Origin: BS750m-G62 sp964577175
GTDB lineage: Bacteria; Planctomycetota; Phycisphaerae; FEN-1346
DNA length: 6,892 nt
Assembly (NCBI GenBank): GCA_964577175.1
Contig: CAZNYC010000178.1
Coordinates: 1-6,892, forward strand
Reading direction: 5' to 3'
Shown: piece by piece, positions 1 through 6,822 of the stretch
Position numbering within the stretch: the stretch's first letter is position 1
Layout: the number at the start of each line of letters is the position of its first letter
Program-made: the position numbers and the translations under genes
The notes under the pieces: generated by a model
What the model was told of the DNA's origin: nothing
The model's database searches: none
What the model saw: only the letters and a program-made list of their open reading frames with translations

Positions 1-3000
1 CTCCTGGAGTTCGGTATTGGAGCGGGCGAGTTCGCGGGCCTTCGCGGCCAGGGCCCGGTCGGACTCCATCCGGTCGATGATGGTGCCCAGTTGCCACGCC
101 ATCGTGTTGATAAGGGTGCGTTCCTCCCTCAGGAACGGCCCCTCGTCGGCCTCGGGGCGTTCCTCGCGGTAGCCCACTTCCACGTAGCCGCGCGCCTCGC
201 CGCGGATCCGTATCTCCGCCCGCTGCCGCCAGGGGCGGTCGGCGTCGGGATCGCTTCGGAAGCATCGGCCGTCGAGGCGGATCTCGGCCGAGGCCACGTC
301 GCTGTGCTGCCACGCGGGGGGCAGCAACCGGACGGCCTTGGACAGGTAGGTGTCGACGTCGGTGTCGGCCTCGGCGGCGAGTTGCGTCAGGCCGTTCAGG
401 CCCTTGAGTTCCTTGATGCGTTCGCAGAGCGCCTCCTCGGCCCGTTTGCGGGCGGTGACGTCGGTGTGGACGCCCACGACGGCGATGATCCTGCCTTCCC
501 GTTTGATGGGATAGGCCCGCAGAAGAATGGACAAGACGTTTTTGTCCTTTCCGTACGTCTCCACTTCACCGGTCCATTCCTTTCCGCCCGTAATCGTATC
601 GAACACCTCGCGTCCGACCGTCCGGTCCACGTAAATCGTGCTGGGCGGGTCGTTCCCGATGTCCCCGAACATGCGGGTGAACGTCTCGTTCTGGTAATAA
701 TGAACGCCGTCCGGCGTGGAGATTCCGATGGCATCGGTGGAGTTCTCCAGGGCGTCCTTGAATGTCTGAAGATCTTCCTCGGCCCGTTTGCGGGCGGTGA
801 CGTCGCGGACGGTGGCCTGGACGACCGTGTCGCCGCCCACCTCCATCCGCGTCAAAAGCACCGTGGCCGGGAACGGCTCGCCGCCGAGCCGCCGATGCGT
901 CCATTCGAAGAAATGGGATCCCTCGCGGACGGCCGTCTCGATCATCTCCCGGGCCTTCTCTCCCGACGGCCGGCCGTCCGGCTGCGTCTCGGGCGAGATG
1001 TCCCACGGCCCGAGAGCCTTGAACGCCTCCTCGTCCTCCGCCCCGAACAATGCCAGGGCCGCCGGGTTTCCCGAGGTGAACCGCCACGACGGCGGGGCGA
1101 GGGTCATGAGGGCGTCGCGGGACCCCTCGAAGAGGACGTGGAACCGCTCCTGGTCCCGTTTGCGGTCCGTGATGTCCGTGAGGACGTCGGCCAGGCAGAG
1201 CGGATTGCCGTGGTCGTCGTGAATCAGGAAATAACTCTCATACGTTTCCACGCGGCGGCCGTGGCGGTCGACGAACCACAGTTCGCCCTGCCACGGCTCG
1301 CCGCGGCGGACGGCGGGCAGGATCTCGTTTCGCAACCGCTCCTGGACCTCTTCCGGGTAGAACGGCACGAACGGCTTGCCGACGAGTTCGTTTTCCCGGT
1401 CGAGACCCAACATCCGCAGCAGGGCGGGGTTGACGTAGGTGGCGCGGCCGTCCATGTCCGCCATGCCGAAGCCCTGCTCGGAGGCCTCGGCGAAGCGGCG
1501 GAAGATGGCGAGCCGCTCCTCGGCCCGCTTGCGCTCGCTCACGTCGCGAAGCACCGCCTGGACGGAGACGACCTCGCCGTCCTCGATGACCGGCTTGCCG
1601 GTGGCCTCGGCCGGGAACGGGTCGCCGTCCTTCGGCTGGTAGAGGAACTCGACGGCGGTGGGTTCACGGTCCCGGACGGTCCGGGCGACAACCGCCATGA
1701 CGCGCTGCGTGTCCTCGTCGCCGGCGATGTACTTGGTGATGCGCTGGCCGATCTCTTCGTCCGGGTTATACCCGCCGAACTCCTTCACGGCGGGGCTGCA
1801 GTACGTCATGGCGCCGTCCGGCGTAAAGGCGACGACGACGTCTCGCTGGTTCTCGGCCAGAAGGCGGTACCGGGCCTCGCTGGCGCGGAGGGCCTCCTCG
1901 CGGCGTTTCCGCCCGGTGATGTCGCGCGCCATCTCGACGGCACCGGCAATCTCGCCATCCGGGCCGAACAGCGGCGTGCCGCGCACGAACCACTCCCGCC
2001 CGTCCGGCATGGTCTGCTCGTGCTCGTGCGTGGAGCCGGTTTCGAGCGCCTTGGCGACGGAACAGCCGGGGCAGGAACGGACGCCGTCCCCCCAGAACTC
2101 CCAGCAGCGGCGGCCGACGAGGTCCTCGCGGGCGAGGCCGGCCGCCTCCGCCGCCGACGCGTTCGCCCAGACGATTCGCTGCTCGGTATCGAAGAGAACG
2201 ACGAACTCCGGGGTGGCGTCGAGGATGGCCCGTTTCTCGTTCTCGGAGTGGCGGAGGGCATCCCGGGCCCGGCGCTGGTCGGTGACGTCGCGGGCGGACT
2301 CGACGGCGCCGACCACTTCGCCGCGGCTGTCGCGCAGCGGGCGGGCCGTGCACCAGAGAGCGACGTCGTTTCCGTCCCGGGGGAGTTCGACCTCCGCGGT
2401 CACGGTATCGCCGTCGCGCTCCAGGCCCTCGTACAGGGCCTCGGCGTCGGCGTGGCCGAGGGCCACGTCGACGAGCATCGGCCGGCGCCGGCCGTACACC
2501 GCCTCGCCGTGAGCGTAGTCGCCTCGGCCGACCATCTCGTCGGCGGGGTGACCGGTCAGGGCCTCCATGGCCCGGTTCCATGCGATGACGGTGCCGTTGC
2601 GGTCGACGACGAAGGTGGGGTCCGGCAGGAAAGAGATGATCTGGCCGAGCCGCTCTTCGCTGTCGCGCAGGTGGACCTCGATGCGCCGTCGGGCCCGGAC
2701 CTCTTGCCGCAGGTTCTCGTTGGCCTGCTCGAGGGCGTCGGTGCGTTCGGCGACGCGCCGTTCGAGCGTTTCGGAATGGTCGGCGATCTCGCGCCGCTGG
2801 GCGAGGAGGCGGCCGGTCATGCGGTTGAACGCCTCGGCGAGGGTGGTGATTTCGTCCCGGCCGGACACCTCCACCGGTTCGGGCAGGGTGCCGGCGTCGC
2901 CGTCGGCGATGGCCCGGGCACGCTCGGTGATCCGGCCCAGCCGCTGCGTCACGATATACCGGAACGCCACCACGATGGCCGCGAAGAGCAGGACGATGGC

Positions 3001-3660
3001 CAGGGCGCCGACGGCCAGGTGGCGCCACACGTGGGCGACGACGGTCGCCTCCACGCCCTCGGCGGGCATCGCCACGGTGTCCATGGCGATGACCTGGCCG
3101 ACCTCGCGTCCGAATCCGGCCTCCCGGCCGTACTCGGCCAGGAGCGAGGCGGGGGCGTCCTCCGGCTTGCCGTGGCACCGGAGGCACGCCTCTTCCATCC
3201 GGCGGGGGCGGAAGTGGGCCAGGTACGGCTTGCCGTCGAGCGTCACCCGGCCGACGTATTCCTTCTCGTCGGGATGGTCGCGGAAGTACTCCAGCACCCG
3301 CACTTCGTCCGGGGAGGCGGCGTTGGCCGGGTTCCGCGGGTTGTCGCTCGAAAACTTGAGGATGTACGCGGGGAACCGCTCGCGGACGTCCTCGAAGACG
3401 CGGCGGGCGACGTACGAGGTGCTCATCGCCTCGGGAATAAACACGCCCTCGGCCACCCGTTTCTCGACCTCGGGCCGGATGTGGTCGGCCACGTACCGGC
3501 GGATGGCCAGGTCGAACTCCAGGGCCAGGGCCGCCTGCTCCTTGACCAGGTGCTCGATGTCCGCCCGGCCGGCGGTGTACTCCTGCCAAAGCATGACGGC
3601 CCCGAGGACGAGCAGAATCGCCACGCAGACGAGAAGGAAGGTCGTTTCAATACGTTTCAT
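1..3660 (-). CDS. Heme-c (Tll0287-like) / HAMP / six-PAS / GAF-like sensor protein, probable hybrid-type or simple histidine kinase, 3' end cut by window
   Basis: Membrane-bound multi-sensor signalling protein, probably a histidine kinase; the first 1220 residues are present with no stop. Seen in order: hydrophobic helix ~8-25; extracytoplasmic segment ~26-214 resembling Tll0287-like/DUF3365 (FPAYILK...NPRNPAN at 96-113, heme-c motif CLRCH at 159-163 followed by GKPEDAP, then YG..AGFG..VG); second helix ~215-233; HAMP ~234-288 (DEITTLAEAFNRM); coiled coil ~285-332; six PAS/PAC units ending in D-[IV]-[TS] linkers at about 461, 582, 708, 832, 955 and 1069; GAF-like domain ~1080-1198 (PPAWQ, GYVEVGY, DEGPFLREER); coiled coil ~1199-1220. 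In related kinases the H-box follows directly after SNTELQE, so the catalytic core should lie just beyond the edge. The start was chosen because the membrane anchor follows at once; a G5 tract at 3667-3671 is a weak ribosome site. A diguanylate cyclase or other output cannot be excluded. The domains are seen; kinase activity is inferred. Confidence 0.92.
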   Translation of the reverse strand, partial: MKRIETTFLLVCVAILLVLGAVMLWQEYTAGRADIEHLVKEQAALALEFDLAIRRYVADHIRPEVEKRVAEGVFIPEAMSTSYVARRVFEDVRERFPAYILKFSSDNPRNPANAASPDEVRVLEYFRDHPDEKEYVGRVTLDGKPYLAHFRPRRMEEACLRCHGKPEDAPASLLAEYGREAGFGREVGQVIAMDTVAMPAEGVEATVVAHVWRHLAVGALAIVLLFAAIVVAFRYIVTQRLGRITERARAIADGDAGTLPEPVEVSGRDEITTLAEAFNRMTGRLLAQRREIADHSETLERRVAERTDALEQANENLRQEVRARRRIEVHLRDSEERLGQIISFLPDPTFVVDRNGTVIAWNRAMEALTGHPADEMVGRGDYAHGEAVYGRRRPMLVDVALGHADAEALYEGLERDGDTVTAEVELPRDGNDVALWCTARPLRDSRGEVVGAVESARDVTDQRRARDALRHSENEKRAILDATPEFVVLFDTEQRIVWANASAAEAAGLAREDLVGRRCWEFWGDGVRSCPGCSVAKALETGSTHEHEQTMPDGREWFVRGTPLFGPDGEIAGAVEMARDITGRKRREEALRASEARYRLLAENQRDVVVAFTPDGAMTYCSPAVKEFGGYNPDEEIGQRITKYIAGDEDTQRVMAVVARTVRDREPTAVEFLYQPKDGDPFPAEATGKPVIEDGEVVSVQAVLRDVSERKRAEERLAIFRRFAEASEQGFGMADMDGRATYVNPALLRMLGLDRENELVGKPFVPFYPEEVQERLRNEILPAVRRGEPWQGELWFVDRHGRRVETYESYFLIHDDHGNPLCLADVLTDITDRKRDQERFHVLFEGSRDALMTLAPPSWRFTSGNPAALALFGAEDEEAFKALGPWDISPETQPDGRPSGEKAREMIETAVREGSHFFEWTHRRLGGEPFPATVLLTRMEVGGDTVVQATVRDVTARKRAEEDLQTFKDALENSTDAIGISTPDGVHYYQNETFTRMFGDIGNDPPSTIYVDRTVGREVFDTITGGKEWTGEVETYGKDKNVLSILLRAYPIKREGRIIAVVGVHTDVTARKRAEEALCERIKELKGLNGLTQLAAEADTDVDTYLSKAVRLLPPAWQHSDVASAEIRLDGRCFRSDPDADRPWRQRAEIRIRGEARGYVEVGYREERPEADEGPFLREERTLINTMAWQLGTIIDRMESDRALAAKARELARSNTELQE
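434..805. repeat. 30-bp perfect direct repeat in two PAS-linker segments (434-463 and 776-805)
   Basis: The 30 bases at 434-463 recur exactly at 776-805, an offset of 342 bases (114 codons, in frame). On the minus strand they encode the linker DVTARKRAEE that follows PAS5 and PAS6. The other linkers (DVTDQRRA, DITGRKRR, DVSERKRA, DITDRKRD) are related only at protein level. The spacing equals one PAS module, so the simplest reading is a module duplication, or conversion of the linker, with divergence of the PAS cores between. Confidence 0.85.
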
Positions 3661-3759
3661 GGCCTGCCCCCATGCCCCCGACAGCGTCGTTGAAGCGGGA
3701 GACGGGAAGCGGCGCACGGGCGGCCGGTGGTGACGTGCCGCACGAAATGCAGAGGACGT

Positions 3760-3776
3760 CCGGCCTCGACGGCCGG
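3760..3776. repeat. Perfect 6-bp inverted repeat in the divergent intergenic region
   Basis: CCGGCC at 3760-3765 and GGCCGG at 3771-3776 flank the 5-base spacer TCGAC. It lies about 100 bp upstream of the kinase start and about 140 bp upstream of smpB, inside the 258-bp divergent gap that must hold the kinase promoter. It has no T-tract on either side, so it is not a classic terminator. It could be a protein-binding site, or chance in GC-rich DNA. Confidence 0.35.
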
Positions 3777-3884
3777 GCCGGCGGGGTCCCATCCCACGCG
3801 CCGTCCCTTCCCAGTGTATTGCGGTGCCCCGGGTGCGCGGGAGACCGCTCGATGTATCGGCCGATGCCGCCCGCGTCTTCAGGG

Positions 3885-3912
3885 TTTATACCGACCGCGG
3901 GCGTGCTATAAT
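3885..3912 (+). promoter_or_regulatory. Extended -10 sigma70-type promoter for smpB, giving a predicted leaderless transcript
   Basis: TGC-TATAAT at 3904-3912 is a perfect -10 hexamer (3907-3912) with the TGN extension. TTTATA at 3885-3890 is a 4/6 match to the -35 consensus with a 16-bp spacer. Counting from the -10, position +1 falls at about 3919, which is the A of the smpB ATG. Only GCCCCC separates the hexamer from the start codon, leaving no room for a Shine-Dalgarno site. The AT-rich patch stands out in otherwise GC-rich DNA. Confidence 0.75.
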
Positions 3913-3918
3913 GCCCCC

Positions 3919-4383
3919 ATGGGTCCCAAGACGCCGCGCATCCGCAACAAGAAGGCCCGCCGCGACTACGAGATCCTCGAGACCATCGAGGCCGGGCTCG
4001 TCCTCGAAGGCTCCGAGGTCAAGGCCCTCCGCGACGGCAAGGCCAACCTCGACGAGGCATTCGCCCGCGTCCAGGACGGCGAGGTGTACCTGTACAACAT
4101 GCACATCGGCCCGTACAGCCAGGCGGGCCGGTTCGGCCACGACCCGCGGCGGGCGCGGAAACTGCTGCTGAAGAAACGCGAGATCGACCGGTTCCTCGGC
4201 AAGGCCATGGAGAAGGGGCACACCCTGGTGCCGCTCGCCCTTTACTTCCGCCGCGGATGGGCGAAGGTGGAACTGGCGGTGGCGCGCGGCAAACGGGAGT
4301 TCGACAAGCGGGAGGACATCAAGCGGCGCCAGCATCAACGGCAGATCGACCGCGAACTCGCCCGCCGGCAGCAGGGGCGGTGA
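3919..4383 (+). CDS. smpB: SsrA (tmRNA)-binding protein SmpB
   Basis: SmpB binds tmRNA and brings it to ribosomes stalled on messages without a stop codon; with tmRNA it starts trans-translation in the cytoplasm. The 154-residue length is normal for the family. Family signatures are visible: NKKARRDYEILETIEAGLVLEGSEVKALRDGKANL (residues 10-44), an OB-fold core with YSQAGRFGHDPRRARKLLLKKREI (66-89), PLALYFRRGWAKVELAVARGKREFDKRE (105-132), and a basic tail IKRRQHQRQIDREL (134-147) that would fold in the vacant A site and mRNA channel. The ATG at 3919 is chosen because family homology starts there; an in-frame GTG at 3727 would add 64 residues unlike SmpB and would include the promoter. No Shine-Dalgarno is present, and translation is probably leaderless. 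At the tail base, F128 precedes DKR where other SmpBs often have His or Tyr. priA follows after 46 bases on the same strand. The tmRNA gene is not in the window. Confidence 0.97.
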   Translation: MGPKTPRIRNKKARRDYEILETIEAGLVLEGSEVKALRDGKANLDEAFARVQDGEVYLYNMHIGPYSQAGRFGHDPRRARKLLLKKREIDRFLGKAMEKGHTLVPLALYFRRGWAKVELAVARGKREFDKREDIKRRQHQRQIDRELARRQQGR

Positions 4384-4401
4384 TTAAGCCATAAAGTCCT
4401 T

Positions 4402-4423
4402 GGGGAAATCTGCCGATTTCTCC
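4402..4423 (+). other. Stem-loop between smpB and priA
   Basis: GGGGAAATC (4402-4410) and GATTTCTCC (4415-4423) can form nine pairs, one of them G-U, around a TGCC loop. It begins 19 bases after the smpB stop codon and ends six bases before the chosen priA ATG. No T-tract follows, so it is not a standard intrinsic terminator. It could set the mRNA 3' end of smpB, slow read-through, or shade priA initiation. It also occupies the region just after an in-frame TTG at 4400, which argues against that upstream start. Confidence 0.55.
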
Positions 4424-4429
4424 TGTGCC

Positions 4430-6703
4430 ATGACTACGCTAACGATGCCCGAATCGGACGTCCAGACCGCCCCGCCGCCCCTGGAAACGCCCTATGTTTC
4501 CGTCGCGCTGCCCCTGGGCCTGGACAAAACCTTCACCTACGCCCTCCCGAAGGCCCTGCAAGGCAAGGTCTGGCCCGGACAACGGGTCAAGGTGCCGTTC
4601 GGGCGAGGCAAACGGACCCAGGTGGGCTGGGTCGTCGGCGGGTTCGAGGAAACCGACCTCGACCCCGGCAAGATCAAGGCCGTCAAGGCGACCCTCGACG
4701 ACGCCCCCCTCCTGACCGACGACCTCGTGGACCTGGCCTTCTGGATGAGCCGGTACTATGTGGCCCCGCTGGGGCAGGTGCTGGACGCCATCCTGCCCAC
4801 GGCCGTCAAGAAGCAGGCCGGCTTCAAGACCGTCCGGTACGTCGAGCGGACGGACAAGGCGGCGGAGGAGGTCGACCGCATCCTCTCGAAGCAGCAGCGG
4901 GTGCTGGCGCGGCTGGCGGCGGCCGAGGACACCCCCCTGACGCCCCGCGAACTCGCGCGCCAGGCCGGGTGCACCACCGCCGTCATCAAGACCCTCGAAG
5001 AGAAGGGCCTCGTGCGCATCGTCACGCGGAAGGTCGAGGACTTCCCCCGAAGCGACTTCGTCGACCTCGAAGAGCCCCAGAGCGTCCACCTGACCGCCGA
5101 GCAGGCCCTCGCGCTGCAGCGCATCAAGACCCTCGGGGCGACCGACCGCTTCGGCGTCGTCGTCCTGGAAGGCGTGACGGGGTCCGGCAAGACGGAGGTC
5201 TACCTCCGGGCCATCGAGGACGTGGTGGACCGCGGGCAGCAGGCGATCGTCCTGGTGCCCGAGATCGCCCTCACGCCGCAGACCATCCACCGCTTCCGTC
5301 AGCGGTTCAACCGGGTGGCCGTCCTGCACAGCCACCTGAAAGACACCGAACGGCACCGGCAGTGGCGGGACATCCGGGCCGGCCGGGCCGACGTCGTCAT
5401 CGGCGCCCGCAGCGCCGTTTTCGCCCCCGTGCCGGACCTCGGGCTCATCGTCATCGACGAGGAACACGAGAACTCGTTCAAGCAGGACGTCGCCCCCCGG
5501 TACCACGGCCGCGACGTCGCGGTCATGCGCGGCAACCTGGTGGGGTGCCCCATCGTGCTGGGGTCGGCCACGCCGAGCCTGGAATCGTTCCACAACACCC
5601 GGACGATGGACCATTACCAGGAGGCGCGGCTGTCGCGGCGGATCGGCGGCCGGCCCATGCCGCCCGTCCACATCGTGGACATGCGGCAGGAGGTGGCGGA
5701 GCGGAAGGGCCATCACGCCCTCTCGCGGACCCTCGAGACGGCCATCCGCGAGGCCTGGCGCAAGCAGCAGCAGACCATCCTCTTCCTGAACCGCCGGGGC
5801 TTCTCCACGCACCTGTTCTGCGTCCGGTGCGGGTTCGTCGCCCGGTGCCCGGACTGCGACGTCGGCCTCACCTACCACGCCAAGGCGTCCACGCTCCAGT
5901 GCCATTACTGCGGCCACAAGGAAGACCCGCCGGCCGACTGCCCCGCCTGCGGGGCCGAGACCGTCAACTACTGGGGCACGGGCACCCAGCGCGTGGAGCA
6001 GGAAATCCTGAAGACGTTCCCCGATATCCGCCTGGGCCGGATGGATGCCGATGCCATGCGCCGTCGCGGAGGCCACTCCGAACTCCTGGCCGCCTTCCGC
6101 GACGGCGACGTGGACGTCCTCCTGGGCACGCAGATGGTGGCCAAGGGGCTCGACTTCCCGAACGTGACGGTCGTGGGCGTCGTGAACGCCGACGTGGCCC
6201 TCAGCCTGCCGGACTTCCGCGCCAACGAACGCACCTTCCAGTTGATTACGCAGGTGGCCGGCCGCGCCGGGCGCGGGCCGAAGGGCGGCGACGTGTTCGT
6301 CCAGACGTTCCAGCCCGATCACCTGACCATCCAGTTGGCGGCCGAGCACGATTACCGGGGGTTCGCGGCCGACGAACTCGAGGCCCGCCAGGCGCTGGGC
6401 TACCCGCCGTTCGGACGGCTGGCGCGGATCCTGGTCCGCTCGAAGAGTCGGCAGAAGGCCTGCGAGGCGATCCAGGTGGTGGCCGGCCGGCTCATGGACC
6501 CCGCCCGCGCCGCCGGTATCACCGTCCTCGGCCCCCAGCCCTGCCCCATCACCAAACTGAGCCGGTACTGGCGGTACCACATGCTGCTGAAGGCCCCGAC
6601 CGCCCGGACGCTGCTGCACTTCTTCGACCGGGTGCGGGCCGACCTGGAGGCCCCGGGATCCGTCCAACTCGCCGTCGACGTGGACCCGCAGTCGACGCTG
6701 TAG
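4430..6703 (+). CDS. priA: Primosomal protein N' (replication restart helicase PriA)
   Basis: PriA is a superfamily 2 3'-to-5' DNA helicase that recognises abandoned forks and D-loops and reloads the replicative helicase. The 757-residue length is normal. Seen in order: 3'-DNA-binding domain ~21-120 (PYVSVALPLGLDKTFTYALP); winged helix ~150-215; helicase lobe 1 with Walker A GVTGSGKT (248-255), Walker B DEEH (343-346) and GSATPS (378-383); eight zinc-binding cysteines C464, C467, C473, C476, C491, C494, C504 and C507; lobe 2 with GTGTQRVE (516-523), LLGTQMVAKGLDFP (564-577) and QVAGRAGR (608-615); C-terminal domain ~655-757 with LGYPPFGRLARIL. All catalytic and metal residues are intact, so helicase activity is expected. 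The start is uncertain: ATG 4430, ATG 4445 or TTG 4400 are in frame and none has a good Shine-Dalgarno. ATG 4430 is preferred because it lies just past the stem-loop. The 46-base gap to smpB suggests co-transcription. Confidence 0.98.
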   Translation: MTTLTMPESDVQTAPPPLETPYVSVALPLGLDKTFTYALPKALQGKVWPGQRVKVPFGRGKRTQVGWVVGGFEETDLDPGKIKAVKATLDDAPLLTDDLVDLAFWMSRYYVAPLGQVLDAILPTAVKKQAGFKTVRYVERTDKAAEEVDRILSKQQRVLARLAAAEDTPLTPRELARQAGCTTAVIKTLEEKGLVRIVTRKVEDFPRSDFVDLEEPQSVHLTAEQALALQRIKTLGATDRFGVVVLEGVTGSGKTEVYLRAIEDVVDRGQQAIVLVPEIALTPQTIHRFRQRFNRVAVLHSHLKDTERHRQWRDIRAGRADVVIGARSAVFAPVPDLGLIVIDEEHENSFKQDVAPRYHGRDVAVMRGNLVGCPIVLGSATPSLESFHNTRTMDHYQEARLSRRIGGRPMPPVHIVDMRQEVAERKGHHALSRTLETAIREAWRKQQQTILFLNRRGFSTHLFCVRCGFVARCPDCDVGLTYHAKASTLQCHYCGHKEDPPADCPACGAETVNYWGTGTQRVEQEILKTFPDIRLGRMDADAMRRRGGHSELLAAFRDGDVDVLLGTQMVAKGLDFPNVTVVGVVNADVALSLPDFRANERTFQLITQVAGRAGRGPKGGDVFVQTFQPDHLTIQLAAEHDYRGFAADELEARQALGYPPFGRLARILVRSKSRQKACEAIQVVAGRLMDPARAAGITVLGPQPCPITKLSRYWRYHMLLKAPTARTLLHFFDRVRADLEAPGSVQLAVDVDPQSTL

Positions 6704-6742
6704 CAGCGCCGCGCGTGGCCCGGCCGGGAGAGCGCGTAGGGT

Positions 6743-6756
6743 GGGTGCTTGCACCC
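6743..6756. repeat. Short inverted repeat downstream of priA
   Basis: GGGTGCTTGCACCC forms a small stem (GGGTG/CACCC) with a CTTG loop, 40 bases after the priA stop. No T-tract follows, so it is at best a weak or Rho-assisted 3' end. The flanking sequence TAGGGTGGGTGC resembles the kind of short intergenic palindrome that recurs in some bacterial genomes, but copy number cannot be judged from this window. Confidence 0.35.
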
Positions 6757-6781
6757 CCGCGGCGACGTGCCGTCGAATTCC

Positions 6782-6810
6782 TTCGCACGACCCCCCGAAG
6801 GCGATATCAT
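6782..6810 (+). promoter_or_regulatory. Possible sigma70-type promoter reading into the tandem repeat
   Basis: TTCGCA (6782-6787; 4/6 match to the -35 consensus) and TATCAT (6805-6810; 5/6 match to the -10) are separated by 17 bp. An inverted repeat, CCTTCG at 6780-6785 and CGAAGG at 6796-6801, overlaps the -35 and spacer and would suit a repressor site. The predicted start, near 6817, lies just before the 16-bp repeats. No gene is visible downstream before the window ends, so the target is unknown. Such matches can arise by chance. Confidence 0.35.
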
Positions 6811-6822
6811 GCCTGCGACGGC

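Noticed and set aside
91..3693. A 1200-residue plus-strand open frame opposite the sensor gene
   Set aside because: It is a shadow of the minus-strand PAS protein, kept open by GC-rich codon use. The minus frame has clear domains; this one has only Arg/Gly/Val/Asp-rich sequence with no family features.
3672..3911. A 79-residue plus-strand frame in the divergent gap
   Set aside because: It has no ribosome site or recognisable domain, overlaps the smpB promoter, and is likely noncoding.
3727..3918. Upstream GTG start extending SmpB by 64 residues
   Set aside because: The extension has no SmpB homology and would place the TATAAT promoter inside the gene; SmpB proteins normally begin close to the NKKARRDY-type motif.
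4400..4429. TTG start for PriA at 4400
   Set aside because: It is a rare start codon with no ribosome site, followed by the stem-loop; the ten added residues have no family support.
4439..6754. A 771-residue minus-strand open frame opposite priA
   Set aside because: It is a mirror of priA codon usage. priA on the plus strand has every expected motif, so this is not a gene.
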